Positions 53,941 to 62,460 of a stretch of 64,000 nt of DNA are shown here, piece by piece. The notes under the pieces were generated by a model. It saw only the letters and a program-made list of their open reading frames with translations. It was not told the DNA's origin and did not search any database. The stretch spans positions 362,044 through 426,043 of the forward strand of contig CANFCK010000001.1 of NCBI GenBank assembly GCA_947445035.1, in the 5' to 3' direction. This DNA is from Deltaproteobacteria bacterium (lineage in GTDB: Bacteria; Myxococcota_A; UBA796; SXON01). The translations under genes were made by a program, and so were the position numbers. How positions within the stretch are numbered: the first letter of the stretch is position 1; each line of letters starts with the position of its first letter.

Positions 53941-55374
53941 AACTTCCGCGAACGCCCGCTTCCACGCCGCGAAGCTGCCGCCCGCCTCGACCGCGCGCAG
54001 GACCGCCTCGCCCTCGGCCGGGCCGCCGCTGGCCAGCCGATGTTCCACCCACGCCCAGCGCGCCGACGTCGGCCTCAGCTCGGCACGGGTGCCGCGAAAC
54101 CCCGCCCGCACCCGGTCCAGCCGCGCCTCCACCACCTTGATCCCCGCGAAACTAGCGCCGTCCAGCGGCGTGTTCACCTTGGGCACAAAGGGCGCCACGC
54201 CCAAGGCCACGGGATGGATCTCCGCCAGTTGGCGGGTGAACCGCACCAGCTCATCGATGTCCTCGTCCGTTTCGCCGGGCACGCCCAGCATCATGTAAAC
54301 CTTGAGGGTGCGGTACTTGTGGAGGCGGGCGGCCTCCGCGCACGCGACGAGGTGGGCTTCTGTGGTGCCCTTGCTGATCTCGCGGCGCAGGCGCTGACTC
54401 GGCGCGTCGGAGGCCACGGTGAGCGTCTGGTAGCCGGCCTTCCGGAGCAAGCGGGGAATGTCCGGTTTGAGCGCAACACGGTCGGCGCGCAACGAAGAGA
54501 TGCCCACACCTTTGCCGCGTTCGATCAGCGCCTCAAGCAGCCCGACGAGCTGCGGATGGTCGCTGATCGCCGCCCCTACCAGGCCGACGCGCGGCGCTTC
54601 GTCAGGAACCAGCTCCAAAAGTCGCTCGGGCGTCACCAGCCGCATACCTCCGTTGGTGCTTCGCCGCATCACGCAGAAGGTGCACGAACGGTGGCAGCCG
54701 CGCTCCCCCTCCAACAAGAACATGTCGGTCAGCTCGGCGTTGGCCGACCACAACCGCGACCTCGCCGGCAGGTGCTCGTCCTCGGCCTTGGCGACGGGTA
54801 CCCGCACGACGCCCAGCTCGGGAATCCAGCCACCGGGGAGCGCCGCGACGTGGTCAAAGTCGCCCGTCTCGAAGAAGCCTTCCACCGCTGGAATGACGAC
54901 GTCGTCGGCCTCTCCGGACAGCATGGCGTCGGCATACGGCAAAAGCGGCAGCGAGTTGGAGAAGGTCAGCGGCCCGCCGAGGAGCAGCTTGGGGTGCTCC
55001 GGCCCTCGGTCACGCCGCAGGGGGGGAATCCCCGCAAGTCGCAACAACTCTACAAGCCCCGCCAGCTCCAACTCATAGGCGACTGAAACCGCGATGAGTG
55101 GAAAACTCCCCAGTGGCGTATGTGACTCGATCGACATCGGCGGCAATCGCGCCTTGCGCCACGCATCGACATCGTCTGGCAAGAACACCCGCTCCACCCC
55201 GAAGCCCGCGTCTGACAACAACGAGCTGATCCATTGGAAACCAAGGCTACTCATCCCGGCGCGGTAGGGGGAGGGGTAGGCCATCGCGACACGGTGCCGG
55301 CCCTTCGCGAACGGCCGTCCGCGCTCGGCAGCGCGCAGGGCAGTCAACGAGTCGCGGAGGGAGCGGGGGGGCAA
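53923..55374 (-). CDS. B12-binding radical-SAM protein
   Basis: This 483-residue protein has an N-terminal cobalamin-like domain (YPSPYRAGMSSLGFQWISSL; GGPLTFSNSLPLLPYADAML), then the radical-SAM motif CHRSCTFC in GERGCHRSCTFCVMRRSTNG. The TIM-barrel region follows with KGVGISSLRADRV and MMLGVPGETDEDI. It resembles uncharacterised radical-SAM proteins often found as TIGR03960-type families. The reaction is unknown. Two radical-SAM enzymes facing each other may act in one pathway, though they are not co-transcribed. Confidence 0.82.
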   Translation of the reverse strand: MPPRSLRDSLTALRAAERGRPFAKGRHRVAMAYPSPYRAGMSSLGFQWISSLLSDAGFGVERVFLPDDVDAWRKARLPPMSIESHTPLGSFPLIAVSVAYELELAGLVELLRLAGIPPLRRDRGPEHPKLLLGGPLTFSNSLPLLPYADAMLSGEADDVVIPAVEGFFETGDFDHVAALPGGWIPELGVVRVPVAKAEDEHLPARSRLWSANAELTDMFLLEGERGCHRSCTFCVMRRSTNGGMRLVTPERLLELVPDEAPRVGLVGAAISDHPQLVGLLEALIERGKGVGISSLRADRVALKPDIPRLLRKAGYQTLTVASDAPSQRLRREISKGTTEAHLVACAEAARLHKYRTLKVYMMLGVPGETDEDIDELVRFTRQLAEIHPVALGVAPFVPKVNTPLDGASFAGIKVVEARLDRVRAGFRGTRAELRPTSARWAWVEHRLASGGPAEGEAVLRAVEAGGSFAAWKRAFAEVSPQAN

Positions 55375-55426
55375 GAGCGCGTGCTATCTCGCGGCTGGAC
55401 GCCGCTCCGTATTAGAGCCCACCGCC

Positions 55427-56140
55427 ATGCTGTTGCTGATCGCCGCGCTGGCCAAGGCCGACGAGACCACGATGATCTACGACCTTTTCCTCGGCGGGAA
55501 AGACGTCGGCGACCGCACGGTGACGGTGCGCTACCTCGCGCGCGACGACGGCGAACGACGCGTGCTCAGTGTGCTCACGACGGCGGAGACGCCGCTTGGC
55601 CCAGTAAAGTGCCGTCAATCCGGCCAATCAAGTCCCCGCGGCGCCAACTTCACCACCTCGCTGCAGGTCGGCGACGAGGTCTCGGAGGTGCAGGGTATCG
55701 AGATGCCTTCCGGGGGCTGGCAGCTCGTTCGCGCCGATGCTGTGGGGGTTCACGAGGCCACAATTCCTCCGTCACAGGTCAAGCTGACCAGCCTGGACCT
55801 CTTCGATCCGGGCCGCACCCGTCGGCTCATCGACGCGGGTCACGTCGGGCTGTTGCTCAGTGAAACCGGGGCGGTCGTGGAGGGCGAGCTGGCCTCGGGT
55901 GAAGTCACGACGGTGAAGATCGGCCGCCTGACGGTCCCCGGCACCCGCTACGCCTTGCAGACCGCCGAGGGGCGGGCCGAGTTCGTGGTGGACGCCGAGG
56001 GCGTCCTGCTCAGCTCGGAGCTGACGTTTTTGGGCGGCTCGTTCCGCACGGTCGCGAGGACGGTCCCACAGCTCCGAAACTACGGCACCATCGAGGTCGT
56101 GGACAGTCCCGGAGCGGGGACCAGCGAAGCGGAGTTGTAG
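55427..56140 (+). CDS. secreted or periplasmic protein, unknown
   Basis: This 237-residue protein has a short signal (MLLLIAALAKA) followed by a beta-rich body: IYDLFLGGKDVGDRTVTVRY, TTAETPLGPVKCRQSG and VPGTRYALQTAEGRAEFVVD. The strand pattern resembles DUF-type outer-membrane-associated proteins such as the DUF3108 group, but I cannot assign a family. It stands alone after the radical-SAM gene, on the opposite strand, starting 52 bases from it. Confidence 0.6.
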   Translation: MLLLIAALAKADETTMIYDLFLGGKDVGDRTVTVRYLARDDGERRVLSVLTTAETPLGPVKCRQSGQSSPRGANFTTSLQVGDEVSEVQGIEMPSGGWQLVRADAVGVHEATIPPSQVKLTSLDLFDPGRTRRLIDAGHVGLLLSETGAVVEGELASGEVTTVKIGRLTVPGTRYALQTAEGRAEFVVDAEGVLLSSELTFLGGSFRTVARTVPQLRNYGTIEVVDSPGAGTSEAEL

Positions 56141-56149
56141 GGAAAGACC

Positions 56150-56806
56150 CTACGCGTCGCCCTTTGCCCCGGGATGCCGGCGCACCAGAACCCGCGCCGG
56201 CGGCATGTTCAGCGGCACGGTCGTTCTCCCCAGGACCAACGGCTCCAGGGCCTCTTCGATCTGGAGGATGCGCTCAATCCGTTGCCGCGCCTGTCCGGTG
56301 GTGAAGGTGTTGAGGAGCTCCCGCCCCATGACGTGTTCGAACATCACGAAGCTGCCGTTGAACTCGAGCAGCTCGAAGATCCGGGCGTAGATATTCTCCA
56401 CCATTTCCGACGGGAAGTTTGCGAGCGGCAGCCCGCTGACGATGTGGTGGTACCGAATCCCCGGGGCAAAGTCGAGGATGCTGACCTGATGCACGGCGGG
56501 CTCCACCCCCGCACCGGCGAAGCGCTGGCGCAGCACGGTGCAGAACTCGGGGTTGAGCTCGACCACGTCGAGCCGATCACCCGGGAGTAGCCGCGCCACC
56601 AGCTCTTCGGTGACCGGACCGACGCCCGCCCCGATCTCCAGCACCCGAAGCGGACCGTCCCGATGCACAGACGAAAAAACGGGCCGGACCATCGCCCGTG
56701 CGAGGCCTCGACTGGAGGGCCATACCGCGCCTACCGTATTGGCCTGACGGAAAGACTGGCTGAGAAAACGAAGGGGGTTCGCACGTTCCAACGTTCTAAG
56801 CCCCAC
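56150..56806 (-). CDS. class I SAM-dependent methyltransferase, phospholipid N-methyltransferase-like
   Basis: This 218-residue protein starts at a GTG at 56806, within the last codons of the FHA gene. The N-terminal FLSQSFRQANTVGAVWPSS matches the membrane-surface segment of bacterial phospholipid N-methyltransferases (PmtA type). SAM motifs are VLEIGAGVGPVTEELV and VVELNPEFC, and later HIVSGLPLANF. PmtA makes phosphatidylcholine precursors from phosphatidylethanolamine. That function is a family-based guess. Confidence 0.72.
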   Translation of the reverse strand: MGLRTLERANPLRFLSQSFRQANTVGAVWPSSRGLARAMVRPVFSSVHRDGPLRVLEIGAGVGPVTEELVARLLPGDRLDVVELNPEFCTVLRQRFAGAGVEPAVHQVSILDFAPGIRYHHIVSGLPLANFPSEMVENIYARIFELLEFNGSFVMFEHVMGRELLNTFTTGQARQRIERILQIEEALEPLVLGRTTVPLNMPPARVLVRRHPGAKGDA

Positions 56807-57506
56807 GGTAGGTGAACACCGACGAGCCGACGCGGACCTCGTCGCCATCGTGAAGCACCTGCCGCGCCACGGAGCGACCGTTGACGTACAGCGGGATCAA
56901 GAACGATCCCCGGAGGGCAACCACGCCTTCCCCTTCGGGCTGAAGGCTCCCCGCGCCCAGGAACGGGAGGACGCCCGATACGGGAAGATGCTTTCCGAAG
57001 GAAAGACCGCTGCCGACCTCGCGGCGCACGCCATCTTTGTCTTCCACGGCCGGTGCGCCGTGGCCGCTCGACACCGAAGCGACCGGCGCGGAAACCACGC
57101 CGGGCGTCCCGATACGCGGACCGTCCTGAATCGTATCCATCTCGCCGATCGGCACGCCGGGACTGGTCACGTAGTCGCCGCCGCCCACGTGGGGGTCCGT
57201 GTACTCGGGGCCATCGGCCTCGTCGGTGTGGAAGGTGAGGACGAAGCGGCCAATACTGACCATGTCGCCGTGTTTCAGTTCGTGCCGTTCGGCGGCGGAC
57301 CCGTTGACCGTCGTGCCGTTGGCGCTGCCACTGTCGGTGATCACCCAGGTGTCGCGTTCGCGTTCCACCAGGGCGTGCTTCCGGCTGACCCCGGTCTCCG
57401 GCAGGACCAGATCAGCGGTGTCGACGCGACCGATGATCACCGCGTCGGTTTGGAGTCGGAAGCTCCGGGTGGGGCGGCCCTCCTCTGCGATGTCGAACCG
57501 GGCCAT
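56796..57506 (-). CDS. FHA-domain protein with two FHA-like units
   Basis: This 236-residue protein starts at the ATG at 57506. The first FHA domain, about 20-95, has GRVDTADLVLPETGVSRKHA and SGSANGTTVNG, the residues that grip phosphothreonine. A Pro/Gly/Thr-rich linker follows. A second, shorter FHA-like unit (about 180-236) has LRGSFLIPLYVNGRSVAR and lacks most phospho-binding residues. It may read output of one of the giant Ser/Thr kinases. Its end overlaps the methyltransferase start, indicating a shared transcript. Confidence 0.83.
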   Translation of the reverse strand: MARFDIAEEGRPTRSFRLQTDAVIIGRVDTADLVLPETGVSRKHALVERERDTWVITDSGSANGTTVNGSAAERHELKHGDMVSIGRFVLTFHTDEADGPEYTDPHVGGGDYVTSPGVPIGEMDTIQDGPRIGTPGVVSAPVASVSSGHGAPAVEDKDGVRREVGSGLSFGKHLPVSGVLPFLGAGSLQPEGEGVVALRGSFLIPLYVNGRSVARQVLHDGDEVRVGSSVFTYRGA

Positions 57507-57568
57507 CGGCACACTCCTCGTCCCGTCCGACGTATCCCCGCGTGGCCGGCGCGGCGACGGCGGCGCGT

Positions 57569-58243
57569 TCAGCTCTCAGACGGGGTGTCCTGCCCGAAAA
57601 GCACCCGGCGCGCCTCGGCGTCGAGGGGCTTGCGCAGGTCGCTGGCCACGCTGCGGCCCCGCGCCACTGCCGGTCGGGCCGCGACCGCGTCGAACCATCG
57701 TGATACATTTGGTGTGTCACTGAGCGTCTGTCCTTGCATCTTCCACGGTGCAATCCACGGAAATATCGCCATATCGGCGATGGAATACTCCCCGGCGACA
57801 AACTCCCGATCGGCCAATCGGGCGTCCAGCACGCGATACAGTCTTGACACTTCCGTCGTGTATCGCTCGATCGCATAGGGCACGGGCGTCGGCGCGTATT
57901 GGCGGAAGTGATGCGCCTGGCCACACATGGGACCGATGCCGGCCATCTGCCAGCTGAGCCACTGCAAGACTTCGTAGCGGGGTGCCCCACTGGCCGGGAG
58001 AAAGGTGCCCGTGCGTTCTGCCAGGTAATGGAGGATGGCGCCCGACTCAAAAACCGAGGTTCCAGTTTCGTCATCGACGATGGCGGGCACCCGATTGTTG
58101 GGCGAGATGGCCAAGAAAGCGGGAGTGTGTTGCTCGCCCCTGCCGATGTTCACCAGGTGCACCCGGTACGGGAGCCCCATCTCCTCCAGGGCGATGCTGA
58201 CCTTGATGCCATTGGGGGTGGGCCAGAAGTAGAGATCGATCAC
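57569..58243 (-). CDS. glutathione S-transferase family protein
   Basis: This 224-residue protein starts at a GTG at 58243. The thioredoxin-like N-terminal domain has IDLYFWPTPNGIKVSIALEE, the FESGAILHYLAE signature at the glutathione site and the helix RYEVLQWLSWQMAGIGPMCG. The C-terminal helical domain ends in YSIADMAIFPWIAPW. It resembles YfcG/YghU-type disulfide reductases. It overlaps the small upstream gene by 4 bases. Confidence 0.88.
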   Translation of the reverse strand: MIDLYFWPTPNGIKVSIALEEMGLPYRVHLVNIGRGEQHTPAFLAISPNNRVPAIVDDETGTSVFESGAILHYLAERTGTFLPASGAPRYEVLQWLSWQMAGIGPMCGQAHHFRQYAPTPVPYAIERYTTEVSRLYRVLDARLADREFVAGEYSIADMAIFPWIAPWKMQGQTLSDTPNVSRWFDAVAARPAVARGRSVASDLRKPLDAEARRVLFGQDTPSES

Positions 58244-58482
58244 GGTGCGTCCCCGATCGCTGATCGCAGCGCAGAAGTACGCTTGACCAGGGTGGCGGCC
58301 CGGGTATGAAACTCCGCAAAGCGCACCGCACGGCCCTCCTGGGCGATCTCGTCCCCCAGGTCCGCGAGCAGCAGTGCGGTCCGCGCCACCTCGGCGGCCG
58401 CGGCGTCGCCTCGGGCAAGCCACCCGTCATCGGCAGGGACCTCGGCGTGGGAGAAGGTCCATAAGAGCAGGAGCATCGGCAT
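58240..58482 (-). CDS. small secreted protein
   Basis: This 80-residue protein has a signal peptide (MPMLLLLWTFSHAEVPADDG) and an Ala-rich helical body, about 25-80. No family is known. Its stop overlaps the GST start (GTGA), so it is co-transcribed and may be its envelope partner. Start 58482 or 58476. Confidence 0.55.
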   Translation of the reverse strand: MPMLLLLWTFSHAEVPADDGWLARGDAAAAEVARTALLLADLGDEIAQEGRAVRFAEFHTRAATLVKRTSALRSAIGDAP

Positions 58483-58515
58483 CGGCGCAGGACCGCTTAT
58501 CCGTTAACGGGCGAC

Positions 58516-58965
58516 GTGCTTCCATCTGGACTTTCTCTACGGCCTGTCACTGGCGACGACGATGTCGTAAGGCATATTTCGGCGATCTACAAAGAATATG
58601 ACCTTGTTTACGACCCGGAGTTCGAGGACGACTTGTACGATGTGGGCGCCAGCTATTCCTCGGGCGCCTTCTGGGTAATCGAGGATGAAGACGGGTTGGT
58701 GGCGACCGGCGCAGTGGTTCCCAACGGTGCCGCCCGGCTGATCAAACGGATGTACGTGGCCGCCCGCGCCCGGCGGCTCGGCCTGGCGCGGGGTTTGTTG
58801 CACCAGTGCCTCGGGTGGGGCGACTTCGCATGGAGCGAACTGTGGAGCGACGTTCGATTCCCAGCCGCGCATCAAATGTATCAGCGGGAGGGCTTCGTGC
58901 CCGGTCCAGTCCGGGTCCTGACCGACCCGGATGCGAGTGTGGAGAGGTATTTTCGGCGAGGGTAG
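58516..58965 (+). CDS. GNAT-family acetyltransferase
   Basis: This 149-residue protein starts at a GTG at 58516. The GNAT fold has FWVIEDEDGLVATGAVVPNG, the acetyl-CoA-binding strand RMYVAARARRLGLARGLLHQ (Q/RxxGxG/A-type) and the C-terminal QMYQREGFVPG. The acceptor is unknown. It lies between two minus-strand genes and is convergent with the coiled-coil gene. Confidence 0.83.
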   Translation: MLPSGLSLRPVTGDDDVVRHISAIYKEYDLVYDPEFEDDLYDVGASYSSGAFWVIEDEDGLVATGAVVPNGAARLIKRMYVAARARRLGLARGLLHQCLGWGDFAWSELWSDVRFPAAHQMYQREGFVPGPVRVLTDPDASVERYFRRG

Positions 58966-58981
58966 GGGGCCGGCTCCGACC

Positions 58982-59857
58982 CTACAAATCCTCCTCATTG
59001 TCGAAACGAGCTTCCGGTAGCGTCGGGTCGCAGAAGACCACGAACCACTTTCCTTCGCTGAACTTGGACTCCTGGTTCAGCCACTCAGACCAGCGCGGCA
59101 GCTCGAAGTCCTTCTGCTTTTCGTCGACGCGCACCAGACGCGGCTGCGCCTGACGGCTGCCGACACACTGCTTGAACCGGGCCGCGCGCTTGCCGTCCAA
59201 CGAGGCGCCCACCTCTTCCCGACAGGTGGCGATGCGCTTGCGATTGCCCTTTTCGCACACCGAGAGGATCACCTCGCCCTTGAAGCCGGCCCACTGGGCA
59301 TCCACCGTTTCACCCTGCGCCACCCGTGTCTCCTCGCGCGCGCTGCGCGTCTCTTCCTTGCTGACGGTAAGGTCTTCGCGGAGCCGCCCCTGCTCGGCCT
59401 CGGCCTCGACCAGCTGGGCCTGCAGCTCGGTGAGCTCGGCTTGTTTGGCTTCGAGCTCCTTCTTGAGCGCGGCCGACTGACCCTTGGCCTTTTTGACCTT
59501 GAGTTCGAGGACCTTCACCTCGTCTTCTTTGGTGGAGACGCGCCCCTCAAGGTCGGAGACGCGGGCGGACGCCGACTCCAGCTCGGATCGGGCGGCCTCG
59601 TCCTTTTTGGCGCCTTCGCCTAGCAGCGTCGAGTACTTGGCCTCGGCCTCGTCCAGCCTCCGGATCAGCTCGGCGCGAGACAACGACCCTTCCGCGCGTG
59701 CGAGCGTGTCGGGATCGCGGGCATATTCGACCGCCTGTGCGCCCAGCACGCCGACCACCGCACCGAGCACCAGCGCGACGCCGTGGGTGACGATCTGCAT
59801 GAGGCAGCCACCTGTGCGGCCTCCGGATTGGGCGTTGTCCAGCTCAGCATCAGACAT
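58982..59857 (-). CDS. membrane-anchored coiled-coil protein
   Basis: This 291-residue protein has one N-terminal transmembrane helix (about 24-44, THGVALVLGAVVGVLGAQAV), then a long coiled coil (about 60-195, for example KVLELKVKKAKGQSAALKKE). A soluble end domain contains Cys in SVCEKGNRKRIATCREE and FKQCVG, and it finishes WFVVFCDPTLPEA. No family is recognised. It is divergent from the lipoprotein at 60084 across a 226-base gap. Confidence 0.75.
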   Translation of the reverse strand: MSDAELDNAQSGGRTGGCLMQIVTHGVALVLGAVVGVLGAQAVEYARDPDTLARAEGSLSRAELIRRLDEAEAKYSTLLGEGAKKDEAARSELESASARVSDLEGRVSTKEDEVKVLELKVKKAKGQSAALKKELEAKQAELTELQAQLVEAEAEQGRLREDLTVSKEETRSAREETRVAQGETVDAQWAGFKGEVILSVCEKGNRKRIATCREEVGASLDGKRAARFKQCVGSRQAQPRLVRVDEKQKDFELPRWSEWLNQESKFSEGKWFVVFCDPTLPEARFDNEEDL

Positions 59858-60037
59858 GGGTCTCCGCGGGGGAACAGCCGAATAACCAGCGGCAGCGGCG
59901 TGCGCTCGCGAGCGGAGGTGGTCCGTGATCCGCAGATCACGATTCGATGCAGGCGGGAGGCGATCCGGGCGCCGTTGTCGCTGATCGTGGCGGACGTTCA
60001 GGGGTCATATCTAACAATTGCAGCGGGTTACCTATTA

Positions 60038-60053
60038 TGGCACGGTTCCTGCA
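60038..60053 (+). promoter_or_regulatory. candidate sigma-54 (-24/-12) promoter
   Basis: TGGCACGGTTCCTGCA matches the sigma-54 consensus except one base, with GG (60039-60040) and GC (60051-60052) separated by exactly 10 bases. It lies 31 bases before the ATG at 60084 in an AT-rich stretch. Transcription would start near 60064. The upstream 59858-60037 region would hold enhancer-binding sites and the promoter of the divergent coiled-coil gene. Confidence 0.6.
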
Positions 60054-60083
60054 CTAGTCCTTGGGGCAACCCCGGACTTCCAA

Positions 60084-60779
60084 ATGCGCCAGAGTCTTCT
60101 CGCCCTTTCTTCGATTCTGTTCCTCGTCGGCTGCCCCGAGGAGACCGTCATCGTGCTGCCGCCTGAAGAGGCCAAGCCGATCAAGCTTGACAGCGGCGAG
60201 TACAGCGTGCTCGTCACCGATGTCGCTGTGGTCGAATGCGACGGCATCGCCGCCCAGGACCTGTTCGGCATGCAGCTTCCGCTGAGTCTTCGCCAAGGCA
60301 AGCGAGGCCAGGCCAGCGGGGACTTCGCTGGACTGCCCGTGGCAGGCTCCAACTCTGGCGGGACCCTGTTCCTCGAAGCGGTCGAGGTGATCGCCTGCGA
60401 AGAAGGCAACGAAGGCGGCAGCCAAGGCGACGGTGAAGACGGCAGCGAGAGCGAGGATGGCGATGCCGGCGAGCCGACCCACGACGAGGACTGCGTCGAG
60501 CCGACCGAGGGCGAGGACGAGGACGAGCGCGAGGACGGCCGCGGCGATTGCGGAGAGGAGGACATCGCCATGCCCGAGCCCGTGGAAATCGAGCTGTCCA
60601 TCGCGCTGAGGGCCAGCCGACCCGACCACGCTGAGGGGACGGTCAGCTACCGCTTCGATCGATGCGAGCTCGAGTTGCAGGTGGTCGCCCAGCGCATTGA
60701 GCGCGGCGATGAGGAGCTGGTGCCGGTCTACGACGAGGAGACCGACTCCGACAAGCCCGCCGTCCCGGAAGAAGAGTGA
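60084..60779 (+). CDS. lipoprotein with acidic low-complexity insert
   Basis: This 231-residue protein starts at the ATG at 60084 with lipobox LALSSILFLVGC. A beta-like region comes next (GEYSVLVTDVAVVECDG). The middle (about 110-165) is Glu/Asp/Gly-rich with two Cys. The C-terminal part has VEIELSIALRASRPDHAEG. The acidic section may bind cations. No family is recognised. The nearby sigma-54 motif suggests regulated expression. Confidence 0.75.
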   Translation: MRQSLLALSSILFLVGCPEETVIVLPPEEAKPIKLDSGEYSVLVTDVAVVECDGIAAQDLFGMQLPLSLRQGKRGQASGDFAGLPVAGSNSGGTLFLEAVEVIACEEGNEGGSQGDGEDGSESEDGDAGEPTHDEDCVEPTEGEDEDEREDGRGDCGEEDIAMPEPVEIELSIALRASRPDHAEGTVSYRFDRCELELQVVAQRIERGDEELVPVYDEETDSDKPAVPEEE

Positions 60780-60839
60780 CTCCGAGGAGGATGACTGTGG
60801 TGAACGTGGGAGTGCCGTAGTCGTCTGCGGGTCGCCACC

Positions 60840-61001
60840 AGCTTGATCGTGAGCGACCTGCGCCGGTCCGGGGGAGTGTCTCCTCCTGGGCCGGCGCCTC
60901 TTCGTTTTGGTCCGGTACGCCGCGGCCAGCTCGAGGGCCTCCGGGCGAAACCGTCGTAAGCTCGGGCGCCTGCCAGGACGTAGTGCCATACGGGTGGTTC
61001 G
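60840..61001 (-). pseudogene. RHS-repeat end remnant (inverted copy)
   Basis: On the minus strand GILANHPYGTTSWQAPELTT is followed, at slipped frame, by RYR/TGKERDEETGL-like nucleotides (GCGTACCGG then ACGAAGAGGCGC). These are the HPYGT and YRYTGKERD motifs that close the RHS core before the toxin tip. Fifteen bases (60979-60993) match 61762-61776 perfectly in inverted order. It is decayed. Confidence 0.45.
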
Positions 61002-61560
61002 CGAGGATTCCGGGCACCTGATCGGCGAGAAACGCGCGCACGCGATCGTCGCCGCGAAAGGTGGCGAAGTCGACGACGACGTGGGCGAGGGCGCCAATGC
61101 GGCGAGCGCGGGCCAACTGGCGCAAGAGCTCCAACACAGCCTCGGTGTCCGGCCTCTCGGCGGCCTCTGCGACCAGCGCGTGCTCGCTGCCGTCGAGCTC
61201 GCGGGGCGGGTCGGCGCACCGCGACACGACGCGCAGGCCAGGGTACGAGAGCACACAGGCACGAGCGTGCTCGGTGAGATCGGCAAGATCTTCATGCCAA
61301 ACGGGCACGAGGCTCGTGTACAGATGCAGGCGGATCGCGGCGTTCGCGAAGCGGAGCGTGACCGGGAAGGCCTCCGGCGGTCGCATCCGCTCCGCCATCG
61401 CGGGCACCGTTTCCAGATGAGCACGCGTGGACTGATCGCGGACGACTACATCGAAGGAGCTGCGCACCGGGTTGCCGCCCGGATCCACCGCAAGGAGCCG
61501 GACTTGGAGATCACCGGGTGGCGCGGCGAGCCTCGTCTCCCAGCATCTGGACGTGCCGCC
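60960..61560 (-). pseudogene. unassigned coding-like stretch in the RHS island
   Basis: A minus-strand frame here has coding-like codon use and reads SSFDVVVRDQSTRAHLETVP, ELLRQLARARRIGALAHVVV and FRGDDRVRAFLADQVPG. It continues into the RHS motif HPYGTTSW. No clear start is seen and no family is recognised. A short plus-strand frame ending at 61624 (LVSQHLDVPPVGNELTELAT) also looks protein-like, so the region is probably several fused gene pieces. Nothing else certain lies between 60780 and 62037. Confidence 0.3.
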
Positions 61561-61745
61561 TGTCGGCAACGAGCTGACCGAGCTCGCCACGCGGCTCGTC
61601 CTTTCCGCCGAGGACGCAGCGTGAGCCGTTCCCCGACTCCACGGGCGCCGGTAGGTGCGCGACGCGAACGCGGGGACGCGACGGGGCCGCGACGGGGCCG
61701 CAGGGCGGTGAACGCACCTTCGCCAGGTCCGCGATCCTGCCGGTG

Positions 61746-62020
61746 GTATGAGGAGTACCATCCGTATGGCACTACGAGCTGGCATGCGCCGGGGTTGGTG
61801 AGCGTGAGCTTGAAGAGGTATCGCTACACAGGGATGGAGCGGGATGATCAATCACGAGCAGGAAAGCGGAGCAGTAGAGGACTCCGGCTTCATTGACGTG
61901 GGCGACCGGGATGTGGGGTGCTTTTCGAGTCGGGCCGGCACCACGTTCACGTGCCACGCCTGGCGGGACGCGAAGTGGATCGCGGTGGGTGGGTGGGTGA
62001 CGTAGCAACCGACGGCGCGG
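61746..62020 (+). pseudogene. RHS-repeat end remnant (direct copy)
   Basis: The frame YEEYHPYGTTSWHAPGLVSV is followed by SLKRYRYTGMERDD, the RHS core closing motif. After a frame slip, nucleotides near 61925-62005 still resemble the ESGLxYHGxRxYxPWLGRW and GVN segment. No toxin tip or full core is present. It is a decayed fragment pointing toward the inverted copy at 60840-61001. Confidence 0.55.
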
Positions 62021-62037
62021 CCGGGCTAAGCCCCCCC

Positions 62038-62460
62038 ATGCTTCACGCGTTGCTTTTCGGCCTGTGCCTGCCCTTCGTCGTCCGGATGAACGAGTCCCTC
62101 TCCCGCGTGATCGGTCATCTGCCCGGCGCTTGGGCGGTCCACGCCACGGGCGCGGTTTTCGGCGCGGCCTTGTTGCTTCCGTTCGCCGGCCGCCAATGGG
62201 TCGGAACGGTCACTGCCGCCCCTTGGTGGTCCTGGTTGGGGGGCATCATCGGCTGTGCAATGGTCGTTTTGGCCACCCGGGGAGTCTCTACGCTGGGAAT
62301 CGCCTCGTTCACCGCGCTCACGGTTGCCATTCAGTTGGTGGTCAGCGCCGGCATCGATCATTTCGGATGGGTGGGTGCAGAGGTGCACCCGCTGACACTG
62401 ACACGTTCGGCCGGCATCGTTCTGTTGGGCCTGGGCGCCACGTTGGTCGTGCGCGGGTGA
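62038..62460 (+). CDS. small YdcZ/DMT-type membrane transporter
   Basis: This 140-residue protein starts at the ATG at 62038. It has four or five helices, including MLHALLFGLCLPFVVRMNES and SWLGGIIGCAMVVLATRGVS, then TALTVAIQLVVSAGIDHFGW and ends in RSAGIVLLGLGATLVVRG. The layout and the GWVG-to-TRSAGI end match the YdcZ (DUF606) family of single-unit drug/metabolite transporters. The substrate is unknown. Its stop overlaps the sugar dehydrogenase start by 4 bases. Confidence 0.78.
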   Translation: MLHALLFGLCLPFVVRMNESLSRVIGHLPGAWAVHATGAVFGAALLLPFAGRQWVGTVTAAPWWSWLGGIIGCAMVVLATRGVSTLGIASFTALTVAIQLVVSAGIDHFGWVGAEVHPLTLTRSAGIVLLGLGATLVVRG

